Positions 1-11,105 are shown, counted from the stretch's first letter. The stretch: DNA of 64,000 bases from Cryptomeria japonica (GCF_030272615.1 NC_081407.1:373076998-373140997), one strand, 5' to 3'. Notes: generated by a model from the sequence alone, not told the origin. Numbers and translations are program-made.

Positions 1-1135
1 CAAAGTTGGTAGGCACTACCAATTTAAGTAGACTGTCAAAAGGAAAATATTGTGGGTTGTTTATCATGTTACAATTACTTTTCATCAATCTTTGCTAGAT
101 TGAATCCTCCTTCTCATTATATAATATCAAGTTGTTGCATACTTCTAAATATTTTATTGGCTTGTCTCCAAACATGGTTATTTTCATTAATATGAGCAAC
201 TTAGCATCTAATCGTTAGCCAAGTTTACCGTTTTTCTTCAATCATTTTTAATTGTTTTTATAGGATAGTTTTGTCGATGGTTTATCATGCTATGTTTCAC
301 AAAATGTAGCATTTTTTAAACTATCACAATCTATAACAACTATCCTCATTGCCAACCCTTGTTTATAACCCTTATTGTAAAATCTCTAGAAGATATTCCA
401 TACAGGACTCAGTGAAACTCCTTCTTGGGCCTTTGGAATTGATATTTAATACCATTATTTCATAAAATATCCATCAATCCATGGAGATAATAAGTGGCTG
501 ACCGTACACCATGAAGTTATACTTCCTTGTTGTTGCATCACAATGATTAAAAATAATCATTTGGATAACTCACTATTCACACTGAAGATGAGCATCAACA
601 CAATATAGTGTACTTGCACATTGATCAACTTCTCCATGTTAGGATATTCCTTGATTTTCTTTCACCAATGGATTCATAATGCTCCCCTAGGATGATACAT
701 ATACATAACTTTGAGAAATGCCTTTTACATTGCCTTTTCTCATTCTTCTTTATATCCAATGCCTTGGCCATCTCCAAGGTTCTATTAGTCTCAATTGGAG
801 CTTTAATAACTACTTTAAAATGGTTTATCTATAAGTGGTGGTGCAGAGGTAATATCTTTCCCTTTTTTATCAAAGTTGCTATCTGCGTTTTTGGCCTATA
901 CTTCTTAAGCTTCCCATATATTCTCTCATTGCTTCCTTAAATTCAAATTGTTTATGGATGCTGGGAGGTGAGAATTGTGCTGATCAAGACTTAAATTGAG
1001 AATCTAACAAATAGCCAATTGAATTCTTGGAACTTTGATTAGCATAAAATAATTGAACCATGAATGTATGTAGATAAAACTAAGACAAGAAAAACAAATT
1101 TTAAATAAAAAAAATTTCTACTATATTCACATGAT
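1..1135. other. Intergenic spacer, no gene seen
   Basis: AT-rich sequence with frequent stops in all frames. The longest frame (692-940, 82 codons, hydrophobic and Phe/Leu-rich) has no recognisable motif and reads like chance translation of T-rich DNA. No tRNA, LTR or repeat boundary was found. Confidence 0.5.
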
Positions 1136-1219
1136 GATGAGAGGTGTGTACTGCTATCTCGAAGAGGAGATGCAAATGATGAGAGGTGTGTACTACTATC
1201 TTGAAGAGAAGATGCAAAT
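1136..1219. repeat. 42-bp tandem duplication, two copies
   Basis: Two adjacent 42-bp units (1136-1177 and 1178-1219) differ at only a few positions, mostly transitions. Because 42 is a multiple of three the duplication keeps a reading frame, but no convincing gene surrounds it. Confidence 0.75.
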
Positions 1220-1906
1220 CATTTCTCCAATATTATCATAAAATTCAAGTAATGATCTTTAAGAAGTAATGTGAAGTTGGCACCCTCTACTTTCTAATAT
1301 TTTTAGCATATCATAAAAGGGAAGCAATCTTGAAGAATGGAGGTTTTGCAGCAAAAATTATCTCTGATTTTTAATTCAAATGGCTATTCCTTGATGGAAA
1401 TTTTAATAGGAAATGAATAGTACATAAATTAAAAATAAAACAAATCAGCTTGGAATCTGAAAGGCCAGCAAAAGATGTAAATGCCTCAATAGAGTCAAAC
1501 ACCAATGTTGCTAAACAATAATATTACACAAATCGAAGTTAAGGCAATCAAAACGAAAATTGAAATAATTAACCGCTTTTCATGAAACCCATTGGCTGCT
1601 TTGCCGAGAAATTTCATACCATTCAGCCAACACAACTATTAATCCATTCTATTGTTGAGATAGATTGTTAAAACAACACAAACTTGTTTGCAAACTTCAG
1701 CTCTAATTTATTATGGTAACAAGATTTTGCCTCACCAAAAATTGGACATGTTGATTGTTGTTAAGTACATGCTACTAGTTCATGGATAATGACTTTGATA
1801 TGGTTAGAAGTCAATATCAACAATACTCAAATTGCAAAGAAAATTTGCAAATCAGAACTACAAAGTATAATATTGAGAAGATCATTAGCCCATACATAAT
1901 TATTAG
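1220..1906. other. Intergenic spacer, no gene seen
   Basis: AT-rich, with no open frame, repeat or element boundary that I can support. Confidence 0.45.
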
Positions 1907-2115
1907 GATTCAAAAGATACAATTCTTGAAGAGGCTATGGTTGAGAGCGAGCCTCTCAGGGAAACCGAGAAAAAATTCGAAATTACAGAGCAGGCAAACA
2001 ATAGTCGGAAGGTACCTTGGTTGAGTGAGACTGATGTAGGTCTGAATCAAATCCTATTGGTATGACCGATGAGATAAAAGAGGAAATTATCTCAGCTCTT
2101 AAAGATTCTACATAA
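1907..2115 (+). pseudogene. Possible C-terminal gene remnant, unidentified
   Basis: A 52-codon frame (1907-2065) bounded by stops is rich in Glu, Asp, Lys and Ser, unlike random AT-rich DNA. It overlaps by one-base shift a second acidic frame (2062-2115) that starts at an ATG, includes the residues TDEIKEEI, and stops at TAA. Together they look like the end of a protein gene broken by a small indel. I do not recognise the family and no exon structure is visible, so this may be chance. Confidence 0.2.
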
Positions 2116-4371
2116 CATAATTTTTCTCACAATGAAATTACTGTTAATTTTACAGAGAAAATCCTGACAGAGTTTTCAATATCAATAATATTTAATGCAT
2201 TTTGTCTAAAATGTAAAGCGTGGGTCTCGCGTCCATTAAAGTAAACATGCTGAAAGAATATTGTCATTAACCTAACATTCAAAGGAATCACAAATGTTGG
2301 TATTTGTTACAGAAATAAAATTCTGTAAAATTTAAAACTGTTTAAAGTAAAAACAACTATTAAAACTAAGCTTCCGTTAGGTGAAAATACCAACGGATTT
2401 TCACATGCACGACCTTCTCGTAATGTTCTTTGTATATGTTAGGCTTATTCTCCATAAAAACCTAGGCGCCGCCATCAAAGCTAATAGCCTTTTCTCAATG
2501 GATTTGTAATGGGTGCTAATTTTGCATATTTTAATGTTCTAATACCACTTGTGATCACTGCGAGTAACGGTTCCAAGTGTATAATGACTACGTTTATCCT
2601 ATGCCATTCTCAAAGAAGTAAATGATTATATCTACCTTCAATTATCATAATCATTCTAAATCACTCTACAGTAAATATGAACCATAAATCTATATGAACC
2701 ATAAATCTTCAAGTCACTGACACATAGAATAAATGATTAGAAAATAACAATGTTGAAAAAATAAGATGATTGAGGTAAACAGACCTGAAACGGATGGATG
2801 TATGTTGATCCTCTGACCACTTTCTTGTTCGCCACATAGACTTGCAACAAAAAAAGGGAGAAAACAGTCGACACGTATGATAAGGTAAAAAGTATCCTGA
2901 TCCCCTAGTTACAAATACAAATGTTACACACAAAATCACAATAGTTCATTAAACTTTCAACAACCCACTGAAAACCCACCAGATAACACTAATCTTCTCT
3001 TCTCCGAAAACCTAAAAACAATAAAAGTGTTTATCCTGTGGATTTAACCCACATCGCACCATAATCCTTCCATAATCCTTCAAACCAAGAAGAAATAAGC
3101 TAAATTTTTTCCATACACATGTTTACAAATGAAAAAGAAGGAAACTAGTTTCTCTTTTTAAAATTTGAAGAATCCTTCAAACCCAAAGAAGCAAGCTAAA
3201 TTTTGTGAACACAAAAGAAGCAAGCTAACCTTTTTTCATACAGTATGATTTCAAATGAAGAAGAAAGTTAATGTTTGTAAAAATAGGGCACCCTAATCCT
3301 TCAAACCCAAATGAGCAAGGAAAGAACTAGTAAACAAAAAATACCTACATCTTTCCATTGCTTGAATCAGACATGAATCACAAAGTTTCATTCATATGTG
3401 CCTTCAAATTTGCAATCTGTGTAATAACATTCCAACTGACAATAAAAAATGTGTGTCTAATCAAATAAATGCCATTGCCAACTGTCCGCATTATTGAGCA
3501 AGTGGCAACTTTCCGATAATTGAGCTTTAAACATTTTTTTTTCCAATTCCTTTTTCGGGTGACTGACACTTTTCTGGGGTAAAAACCCCATAGTAATAGC
3601 CTATCTGCTTAATAAATTTACAAGTGGTGTAAATTTGTATTTCTTCCACAATTTTATTGACTAATAAATTTCCGAAGTCCTGGCAAAAACAGATTTCAAG
3701 AAACACACGTCAGCAGCCAGCTTCAACATTTTTTTAGTCGGAAAATGTAACCGAAAAACTTTTTCCGAAATACTCGCACTTTTCCGATAAAAAAAACACC
3801 ATACTAAAGGCCTATCGGCTATATTATTGTGCTCGCAGACCCACACTATGTAGAAATTAAATGAGATGTTTCGAAGTGGACGAAATAGTACGAAAAGTGA
3901 AATGAAAATACAAAGACAAAACAAAATAGAAAATGGATTACATATGCAAAAGATGAGGACAGTAAATATTTCTAAATAAAGTAATTCTACATGATAAAGC
4001 AGATCAAGTGGCCACATTATTATTAAGATTCTTTCATAGACATTTCAAATCAGGTTCAAATAAAAAGTAAACGTGATTTTTGCTGCTGTCTGCTATGGTT
4101 GCATTCACCATGGCTGTTGAGACGAAGCTCGATTAGCACCTATTTAAATGGATGAGATCCTCTTTCACTTGGTATCTCTGAAATCATTTAGCTTGCTTGC
4201 TATCTTTTAACAAGATTAGAGCTTTAACTAGTTTCATTCTTCTCATTGTATGTTTTTATTCCATAAAAGTTCACGTAGGTATTTTGTAATTGATTTCAAT
4301 CAAATCATGTAACTCTACTTTGTTTATGAATTTAGGTTGTTTGGAATTGACAGTTAGTAGCGGCTAGCTGA
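2116..4371. other. Spacer with degenerate local repeats
   Basis: No supported gene. Between about 3066 and 3330 the phrase AATCCTTCAAACC recurs three times (near 3075, 3171 and 3295), each followed by an AAGAAG..AAGCTAA-like stretch and, for the first two, a CATAC..TTTCAAATGAA-like stretch. This gives a degenerate repeat of about 105-125 bp. Short frames on the minus strand (2709-2939, 3378-3569, 3661-4017) have no motif. Confidence 0.45.
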
Positions 4372-4704
4372 GCAGTGCAGTTGCAGGGTGAATGGGTATC
4401 TTCGTCTCCGAGTATAGCGTAATGGTATGAGAAGCTGCCCACAACACCCATTCCACACAGTCTGTGGGAACTTATCTCACCTGATGATGATGAGAATGTC
4501 CCAAAGCTGGAAGGACTGAAAATCAAAGGCAGAAGAGTTGGGGTGCCGTCTTTGATACGCTTGGTGCAGGAATATCAAAGCACTCCCAAAACTCAGAATC
4601 GTTTCCCTTTCTTTTCCCGTTCTTCCTCCCCTCCCGATGAAAAAAATATAATGATAAACTTCTTAAACACTTTTCACATTGGTGATCTTGTTTATATAAG
4701 TTAG
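4372..4704 (+). pseudogene. Possible exon remnant of an unidentified protein gene
   Basis: This frame runs 110 codons between stops with a single internal TAA (4420-4422). Around that stop the amino-acid composition looks coding (Trp, Pro, Gly and an acidic DDDEN cluster, then KLEGLKIKGRR and a LIRLVQEY stretch). The TAA would be CAA (Gln) before one C-to-T change. GC content is higher than in the flanks. There is no match to a family I know, no start codon and no clear splice sites. The minus-strand frames here are shadows. Confidence 0.3.
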
Positions 4705-5294
4705 TCACATAGGTTATGTGCTTCAACAAAAACTTAATCCTGTTACCCTTATCTTTACTAAGATCATAAAGAAATAATAATGGAATCTATCAATACTATC
4801 ATCTTGGATCTAAATCTCACATCTAAATTTCTTGGTGTACATGAGAATCCATTTGTTACCCTATTGATTATTCTCTTTTTATAAATAAATTCATCAATAC
4901 ACAACACTTGTGTAATATGCACTTCCATTAGAAATGTTGGTGACATTATTTATAGGTATCTAAGGAATTTTTGCTTGGCTTGAGCTATCCCAAATACGTG
5001 GCATTCCATGTGTTGAATGTTAAGCTTGGTGCCCCTTCTGTCTACCATTTCATTCCCCAAAACTACCTTGTGTGGCTGGTAGCCAGGTAAGATCCATGCT
5101 GCTTCCTCAAGTGTGCTTGTTATATGTATTTATATATAATAAATCATTTGCTGCATAGGGAGTATTAGGAGTTGTAACAAGAAGAAGCTTTCTTTCTGTT
5201 TGAGTTGATCTAATGGTGGTTAATGTGAAGAGAGGTCACAAGTTCAAATCTTTCAACTGGTAAGTTATGTGCACCTTGTTTGCAGCATAGTTAG
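4705..5294. other. Spacer 5' of the Penelope-like element
   Basis: No gene seen. I looked here for an upstream copy of the PLE terminal region (a second hammerhead core such as CTGATGA..GAAAC) and found none. This suggests the element is 5' truncated or that its upstream pseudo-LTR is lost. Confidence 0.4.
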
Positions 5295-5348
5295 GCACCT
5301 CCTACATGCATTACTCAATTTCTCACAATTTTTTTTGATACATCCTCC

Positions 5349-7427
5349 GTGGCTCATCTTCCTCCACATAAACCTTGCCCGACCATTCCCCTTGTTGTGA
5401 ACTCATCCCATTCCTTGCAGTCTTGTCCTAATGTCTTTTCGGCCCCCCCACCCCCTGCCTTGGATCTCGGCACTCTTCCTAGGTCAGCTCCTATCCTTAA
5501 CCCCATTAGTAATTGGGAGTCCAAACTTGTTGTCAACCTCTCTCCCGCCCCCATTGATCCTCTCGCTTTTAACTTCCTCAAGCGAGGTCTTAACTTTGCC
5601 TTGACTCCCCGCAACATTCCGCACATCAACTTCCTCATCGAGATCGAAAATGCGGTGCGTACCCTTCCCCTTGATATTGCTGAAGAGGTTAGACAAGATT
5701 GTGCTGTAGCGCTCCGTTTTGCTAAACCTCCTAAATTCAACATCCCTAAAGCTGAGCTATTGGCCTTTAATAATCTAATGCATAATAATGACCTTATCAT
5801 CTCAAGAGCTGACAAAGGTAATGCCACGGTCATTATGAGCAAACCAGATTACTTGGCCAAAATGGAAATCCTCCTCTTGGATTCCAGTAGTTACAAAATT
5901 TTGTCTCGTAACCTGTGCCCGAAGATTTTGAAGGCAGTTAGATCTGCTATTTCCAACTCCTCATTGGATGATTCTACCAAACTTCGTCTTCTTCCGTCTA
6001 AGGAAGTGACCCCTTGTATATATGGGGTCCCAAAAATTCACAAGGCCAACATTCCTTTGAGACCCATTGTCGATACCATTGGGTCTCCGACTTACAAGTT
6101 AGCCGCTTTTCTTGCCAAATTAATCTCTCCGCTTGTTGGTAACTCCAGCTCCTTCATCAAAGATTCCAACCAATTTGTCCAGTTTATCAAGGACACCAAG
6201 TTGGACCCTCAAGACACTCTTGTGAGCTTCGATGTGGTGTCCCTCTTCACCAAGGTCCCTATTCTAGACTCCATAGAGATTGTCAAGCTTAAGGTCAATG
6301 AGGAAATCGCCTCTTTGGTGGAACTTTGCTTAGGGTCAACCTTCTTCGCCTTCCAAGGCATTATTTATGAACAGGTTGACGGAGTAGCCATGGGCTCCCC
6401 TCTCTCGCCGGTCATTGCCAACATATTCATGGAACATTTTGAAGAGGTGGCCTTACATTCTTTCCCCCTCAAGCCAAAATGGTGGAAACGATATATGGAT
6501 GACACCAATGTATGTTGGCCCCACAGCTTGGACATGTTAGAGGAATTTCATACTCACCTCAACAACATTTCTCCGTCTATTACCTTCACCAAAGAACTTG
6601 AATCCAACAACCTTTTATCTTTTCTCGATGTCTTAATCTGTAAAAAGCCTGATGGATCCCTTGGTCGTCAGGTATTTCGCAAAACTACCCACACTGACTT
6701 ATATCTTCATTCGTCTTCTCATCACCACCACAGCCAGAAAGTTGGAATCCTCAAAACCTTGGCTTTAAGAGCCCATCGGATTTGTGATAAGGATAACTTA
6801 GACCAAGAGCTCTCCCATCTTCGTCAAGTCTTCCTTTGGAATGGCTACTCGAACAAGCAGATCACTAGGGCCTTCCTCCAAGCCAAATCTCATTTCCTTT
6901 CCATCTCGAATCCCGTGCCCTCTCCATCTCAGGCCCCGTTTGTCTCTCTCCCTTATGTTGAAGGCATTTCTCACAAAATCTCAAAAATCCTTGGGAAAAA
7001 AGGTCTCCGTTGTGCCTTCAAACCTGTTTCCACAATCAAGAGGCATGCCCCACCGCTTAAGGACACTAGGGATGCCTTTTCAGAGTTAGGTGTATACAAG
7101 ATTGTATGCTCCTGTGGAACTCCATACATTGGAGAAACAGGTCATTCGTTCATGACTCGAATAAAAGAGCATAGTGCCGACATTAAGCATGAACGTGCCC
7201 TCAAATCAGCCTTAGCTGAGCATTCATCAACTACCAAGCATCATATCTGTTTGGAGGACACTCAGGTATTGTGTAGGGAGAACAACTTTTTCAAGAGGAA
7301 AGTTAAAGAGGCCATTGCTATCATTCAGCACCCATCCAATCTTAATCGAGACGATGGGTTAAACCTTAGCATCTCGTGGCACCTTCTTCTTCTTGCCCTC
7401 CAGCGTCATCCCCGCCCCCCTCCTTGA
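5349..7427 (+). CDS. PLE polyprotein: reverse transcriptase + GIY-YIG endonuclease
   Basis: 692 codons without a stop, the best-preserved reading frame in the window. Counting from 5349: the DKG motif typical of PLE RTs at 155-157, RT motif A with SFDVVSLF around 293-300, motif B GVAMGSPLSP at 345-354, and the catalytic YMDD at 382-385. A linker follows, then a GIY-YIG nuclease with GVY at 581-583, YIG at 593-595 and a downstream Arg (604) in the usual helix. Cys and His residues near the nuclease fit the zinc-binding pattern of PLE endonucleases. The product would nick DNA and prime reverse transcription at the target. The start is uncertain: 5349 is GTG, the frame is open from 5295, and the first in-frame ATG is codon 144, inside the N-terminal region, so the true start is probably missing. 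Codon use is GC-richer than the surroundings. Confidence 0.9.
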   Translation: MAHLPPHKPCPTIPLVVNSSHSLQSCPNVFSAPPPPALDLGTLPRSAPILNPISNWESKLVVNLSPAPIDPLAFNFLKRGLNFALTPRNIPHINFLIEIENAVRTLPLDIAEEVRQDCAVALRFAKPPKFNIPKAELLAFNNLMHNNDLIISRADKGNATVIMSKPDYLAKMEILLLDSSSYKILSRNLCPKILKAVRSAISNSSLDDSTKLRLLPSKEVTPCIYGVPKIHKANIPLRPIVDTIGSPTYKLAAFLAKLISPLVGNSSSFIKDSNQFVQFIKDTKLDPQDTLVSFDVVSLFTKVPILDSIEIVKLKVNEEIASLVELCLGSTFFAFQGIIYEQVDGVAMGSPLSPVIANIFMEHFEEVALHSFPLKPKWWKRYMDDTNVCWPHSLDMLEEFHTHLNNISPSITFTKELESNNLLSFLDVLICKKPDGSLGRQVFRKTTHTDLYLHSSSHHHHSQKVGILKTLALRAHRICDKDNLDQELSHLRQVFLWNGYSNKQITRAFLQAKSHFLSISNPVPSPSQAPFVSLPYVEGISHKISKILGKKGLRCAFKPVSTIKRHAPPLKDTRDAFSELGVYKIVCSCGTPYIGETGHSFMTRIKEHSADIKHERALKSALAEHSSTTKHHICLEDTQVLCRENNFFKRKVKEAIAIIQHPSNLNRDDGLNLSISWHLLLLALQRHPRPPP

Positions 7428-7919
7428 CTTCTCCCCCTCTTTCCTCTTCATTTGTGCGTCTCCCTCTCCCCCTTTGGTCTATTTACCTATTTGTTTATTT
7501 TCTAGTTTTTATTTGCTTTTAGACCTCTACTTGTGTTTATTTTTATATGCTCATATCTTTTGGAATTGTATATATCTCTTTTCGTATTTGTTTCTGGGTT
7601 TTTGTCCTTTGGTTTATGCCTTTGCGTATATTCTGTTTTGTATTTATAATCATTTATTTATTCTTTTAGTTTTTAATTTTTGTCCCTAATTCTTTTCTTC
7701 TTTTTTGTTTTTTAGTGGTTTTGAATGTGGTGCTTGGCTTTCCTTTTTTCTTTTTTGTGGGTGGCTTATCCCTTGGAGTTTTTTAGGTCTCCCATCCTTC
7801 AGGTGGTCTTGTCCTTTTCTCTTTCCTCTCTCCTTATTTCTCGTGCCTTCCCCCACCCCTCTCCTCTTTATATTTTGCCTCAAATCTGCAACTCAACATC
7901 TTTCATGTCTTGGGAATTC
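7428..7919 (+). other. PLE 3' untranslated, pyrimidine-rich region
   Basis: T/C-rich sequence between the stop codon and the hammerhead core, with no coding potential. The short frames at 7393-7689 and 7705-8064 are Leu/Phe/Ser-rich translations of polypyrimidine DNA. Its position matches the 3' (pseudo-LTR) part of a PLE. Confidence 0.6.
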
Positions 7920-7970
7920 TTTTCATCCTGATGATGAATCACGGAGTGTGATTCGAAACGTTGATGGAAA
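7920..7970 (+). ncRNA. Type I hammerhead ribozyme (PLE-associated)
   Basis: All core elements are present in order. Stem I strand 7920-7927 pairs with 7963-7970 (8 bp, one G-U). The catalytic core CTGATGA is 7928-7934, followed by one extra T (7935). Stem II is 7936-7941 with 7949-7954 (6 perfect pairs, 7-nt loop 7942-7948). GAAA is 7955-7958. A minimal 2-bp stem III (7958-7959 with 7960-7961) leads to T7962, giving predicted cleavage after 7962. Hammerheads with very short stem III are known from Penelope-like elements, where they are thought to process the transcript, probably as dimers. The extra base before stem II departs from the textbook core, although I recall similar spacing in animal PLE terminal sequences. 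Self-cleavage is predicted, not shown. Confidence 0.82.
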
Positions 7971-8010
7971 AATATACACACAATCGAATCCAGAGAAAAA
8001 AAATACACTA

Positions 8011-8410
8011 GAAATGCAAAATGGATTGTGGAAATCTCATAGCTTTAATTTGTGGAGTGGTTAGAGTGATTTCTTAGGGCATTTTCTTTGCATCTTCCTA
8101 GAGATTTAATGCAATGGAAAAAATAATGACGACATTTTTTCCCACTATTTTGATTCCTTTCACATAATCTAATCTAGTAGAGAACATGTAGGATGGGCAA
8201 CCAAAATGGAGGGGAAAAACATGCTGAGGAGGTTGCAAAAACTAACAATGATTACTATTTTTTTCCTATGATATATTCAAGTTTGTTGAAATTTCAAAAA
8301 TCTTTTGACAAAGCCCTTCAAACCTGTAATGTGTGAAAAGAATGGATGATGGGGAGATTAAGAGGAAATCTTTTCTTCCCTCCAAGGAGAGATGAAAGTT
8401 TCACTTTGGA
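8011..8410. other. Spacer, nothing recognised
   Basis: AT-rich sequence between the PLE tail and the dispersed repeat that begins near 8411. No coding frame or motif. Confidence 0.4.
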
Positions 8411-9400
8411 TTTCCCTTCAACTACCTTACACACATTACATTTAAAAGAGGGGTTGGGGGGGGGAGGAATTCACTAGATCCAATCTTAGAGGAAGGAGAT
8501 TGAATGCTAAATGAATTGATAATGATGTGGAAATGATAAATTAACCCCTCTTTTAGAATAGAAAGATTGTTTTAATTAGGTGTTTCAAGAGTAAGTGTAA
8601 AAGTAGCAAAGAATTGATTATAACTTGAAATGGAAGCATGGAATGAAGTTGTGCACCTGAATCTAGCTATAATATGTTGCGATGAAGCTATCTTGTGAAT
8701 TTGAGAAAAAATCATGAGGACTGTGTTGAACATGCACACAATCCTCCAAAAAATGTGTGAAATGAAAAGGGTTTTTTTTGTCTCTGCAAATGGAGTCCAA
8801 ATTTGCAAATACAGCTACACACTTGCAACCTACACACAAAAAAGAGAGGAAAATGGGTCGGGATTGGGGGTTTTCTTTCAAGTCAAACCCCAGTTTAGAA
8901 TTAACCAAATGATGAAAAATAGTATTTGAAAGTAAATGTAAATGAAAGACTGAAATATAAATTCACCTCAAGGGAGGATACAATTGAAATGTAGATAGAA
9001 TTGCTTGTATGGAATTGAATGATGAAAGAGATATCCTCTTCAATGGTTGAATCCTTGACTCAAATGGAACACCTGGCCTTGAAAGGATATTTGAGATGCT
9101 CAATGTTTGAAAGGATGCTTGGTTGCTTGAATGCTTGAATGCGCTTGTACTAATTGAACTCATGTATCAAAACTTTTACTTCTTGAACTCGCTTGCAAAT
9201 GAGAGCAAAAATGTGACTTATATATTCGTCAATGAGGGTTAATGCACTAGTTTTTCGTCATAGGCCGACATAGGGAAATTTTTTCTTCTTCCAAATTGAA
9301 AGGCCCAATACAAAGGTTGAATGGAGGGGGCCCAAAATAGGGCAGGAACAGGGGTGCCATGCCCATGTCCTGCCCTTATCTAGGATAGAAAGCAGGGTTT
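8411..9400 (+). repeat. Dispersed repeat R1, copy 1
   Basis: Colinear with 41051-42010 in the same orientation although strongly diverged. Shared landmarks in order: ACATTTAAAAGAGGGG (8430s and 41060s), AGGGTTTTTTTTGTCTCTG (8768 and 41379), GGTCAAACCCCA-like then AATTAACCAA (8880-8910 and 41490-41520), CTCCTCTTCAATG..TTGA..CTTGACTC (9030s and 41670s), GCCGACAT-GG (9268 and 41882) and a G-rich end mentioning CTGCCCT (9370 and 42010). No coding potential. It could be part of an LTR or a non-autonomous element; the class is unknown. Confidence 0.65.
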
Positions 9401-11105
9401 AGGAAATGCACAATGCGAGAAAGGTGCAATTTTCAGGATTGAGCAAGTCTCGGGTCTCCAATCAGGCTTGGGGATTCGATTGCCAATGTGAAGACCCTAA
9501 TGTAGTAAAAAATTGCAAGGGTCACAATTTTATGATGCTACAAAACCTAATGAAAATGTACAAAAAATATTTGATTGTTTCCTTCTATTATTTATTAAAA
9601 TGACAAATAAATCCCCCAAGTCTCTATGTGTATGCCAAAAAATTTGTTGTTCAACTAAGAGCTAATGGTGTGATAATCTCACATAATCATGTAGTCAAGG
9701 ACAATTCTTAGAAGGAAAAAAACTACTTGACCAGTGATAAATTTAAAAGCATTTATTTGGATACTATGTTTTGCTCCTCTAGAATCCTTTGAAAAACCTC
9801 TACAAGAATTTGATATGGATACAAAGAGGGTGAGTAGTTACCTATATTAGTGGAATAAAGAAGATATGGTCTTGTAATGGAAGTTAAGGAGGAAGGCTCT
9901 TGTGGTAAATTATAGGGGTTAAAATTTTGAAGATTAATTTTCCAATTTTGTGTCTTCTTCAAAGGGTTTTCTTTATATTTTCTTTATATATTTTATAGGA
10001 AGATATTGGGCCTTCTCCATAGTTTCAAGTTGCAACTATTGATGAATTTAATTAGATTATGATTGGAAAGTGAATATGTTTTTCTAAACAAGAGCTAGTA
10101 GATTGTGGTAGTTTAGCCAACTAGGGATGCAATGGTGATAGTGTGGCTAATTACCCTTGTAACACTCTAGAATGTGCCTCACGCATAAACAGGTTCACTT
10201 TTATTTACCCATTTTTCCTTGGTTGAGTCAATATGTTTTAGTTTTAGATTTTATTTTGCTTGAAATTATACTAATTTCTTAATAGATATTGTATATTTTT
10301 ACTTATTTCTTGTCATAATAGTATATTGATAAACGTATTTGAAAGAGGGTTAATCATCAACACAAGTGCTATAAGGTAGACAAAGAACACTTTGAGTTAT
10401 CAAATAAACATACTAAAGAAACAAAAGAGAAAAAAATTAGAAAATGATAAAAATAAAAAAGTAGTAGAAAGTACCAATTTCGTAAAAAATCACTTGATTA
10501 GCAATCTACTCCTCTTACGGTTAAGCCAAATTACATTTGGATTTGTTGGCAATATTCTCTTTCCATGAAGAATCATGCCAAAGACTATAGTCTTGTTTTG
10601 ACACTAGATGTTTAGTATTTTATAATACCTTAGTGGGAGACATTAATTTGGTGTGGTAGATCACCATGTGAGAGGCCACAAAGGGATATTTTTTAAAAAA
10701 ATCTTTGCTATTATTAAACAAAATTTACTTATGCATACCTCAACATTATATAGACTTGAAAATTCCCCTTTTTGGTTGACTTCAATGAACCCTTAAGTTC
10801 TCTATAAAGTAGACAACCTTTCACAATTAGACTCACTTTGGTTGTACTTGTATCATAAATATTTTTCCTTGTTATTTCCTTCGTCTAAAGTGTGACAAAC
10901 CTACTAGTTCACTAACTGAAAAATATCCTAACCTTTTTATGAACAAATAATACTATTATTTGAAAATATATTCTCATAAGGAAGATTTATTTTTATAGCA
11001 TAAACAGATGGAAGATAGAAATTCAATCATTTACAATATAGAAAATTATTTAAAATATACCAAATTTTTTCATTATTCCCCTTGTATTAGAAGAGGTCAT
11101 TTGTT
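9401..11105. other. Spacer, nothing recognised
   Basis: AT-rich sequence with short frames only (for example 9753-9962 minus) and no motif, element boundary or RNA gene that I can support. Confidence 0.45.

Larger units (their letters stand above)
5295..8010 (+). mobile_element. Penelope-like retroelement (Dryad-like, with GIY-YIG endonuclease)
   Basis: A non-LTR-type element made of one long open frame (RT plus C-terminal GIY-YIG endonuclease), a 0.5 kb pyrimidine-rich 3' region and a hammerhead ribozyme near the 3' end. PLEs copy themselves by reverse transcription at a nick made by their own nuclease. In conifers a PLE group called Dryads has been described as an ancient horizontal transfer from arthropods; membership here is inferred from family and host type, not from a search. 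The frame is open back to a TAG at 5292-5294. The 3' boundary is approximate (A-rich stretch ending near 8010). No second copy of the terminal repeat lies upstream, so the insert is probably 5' truncated. Confidence 0.85.

Noticed and set aside
4481..4500. CTGATGATGATGA as an upstream second hammerhead core
   Set aside because: No GAAAC follows at a usable distance and no stem I or stem II pairing is found.
5354..5842. 162-codon frame on the minus strand inside the PLE
   Set aside because: Antisense shadow of the RT frame; no motif and no independent support.
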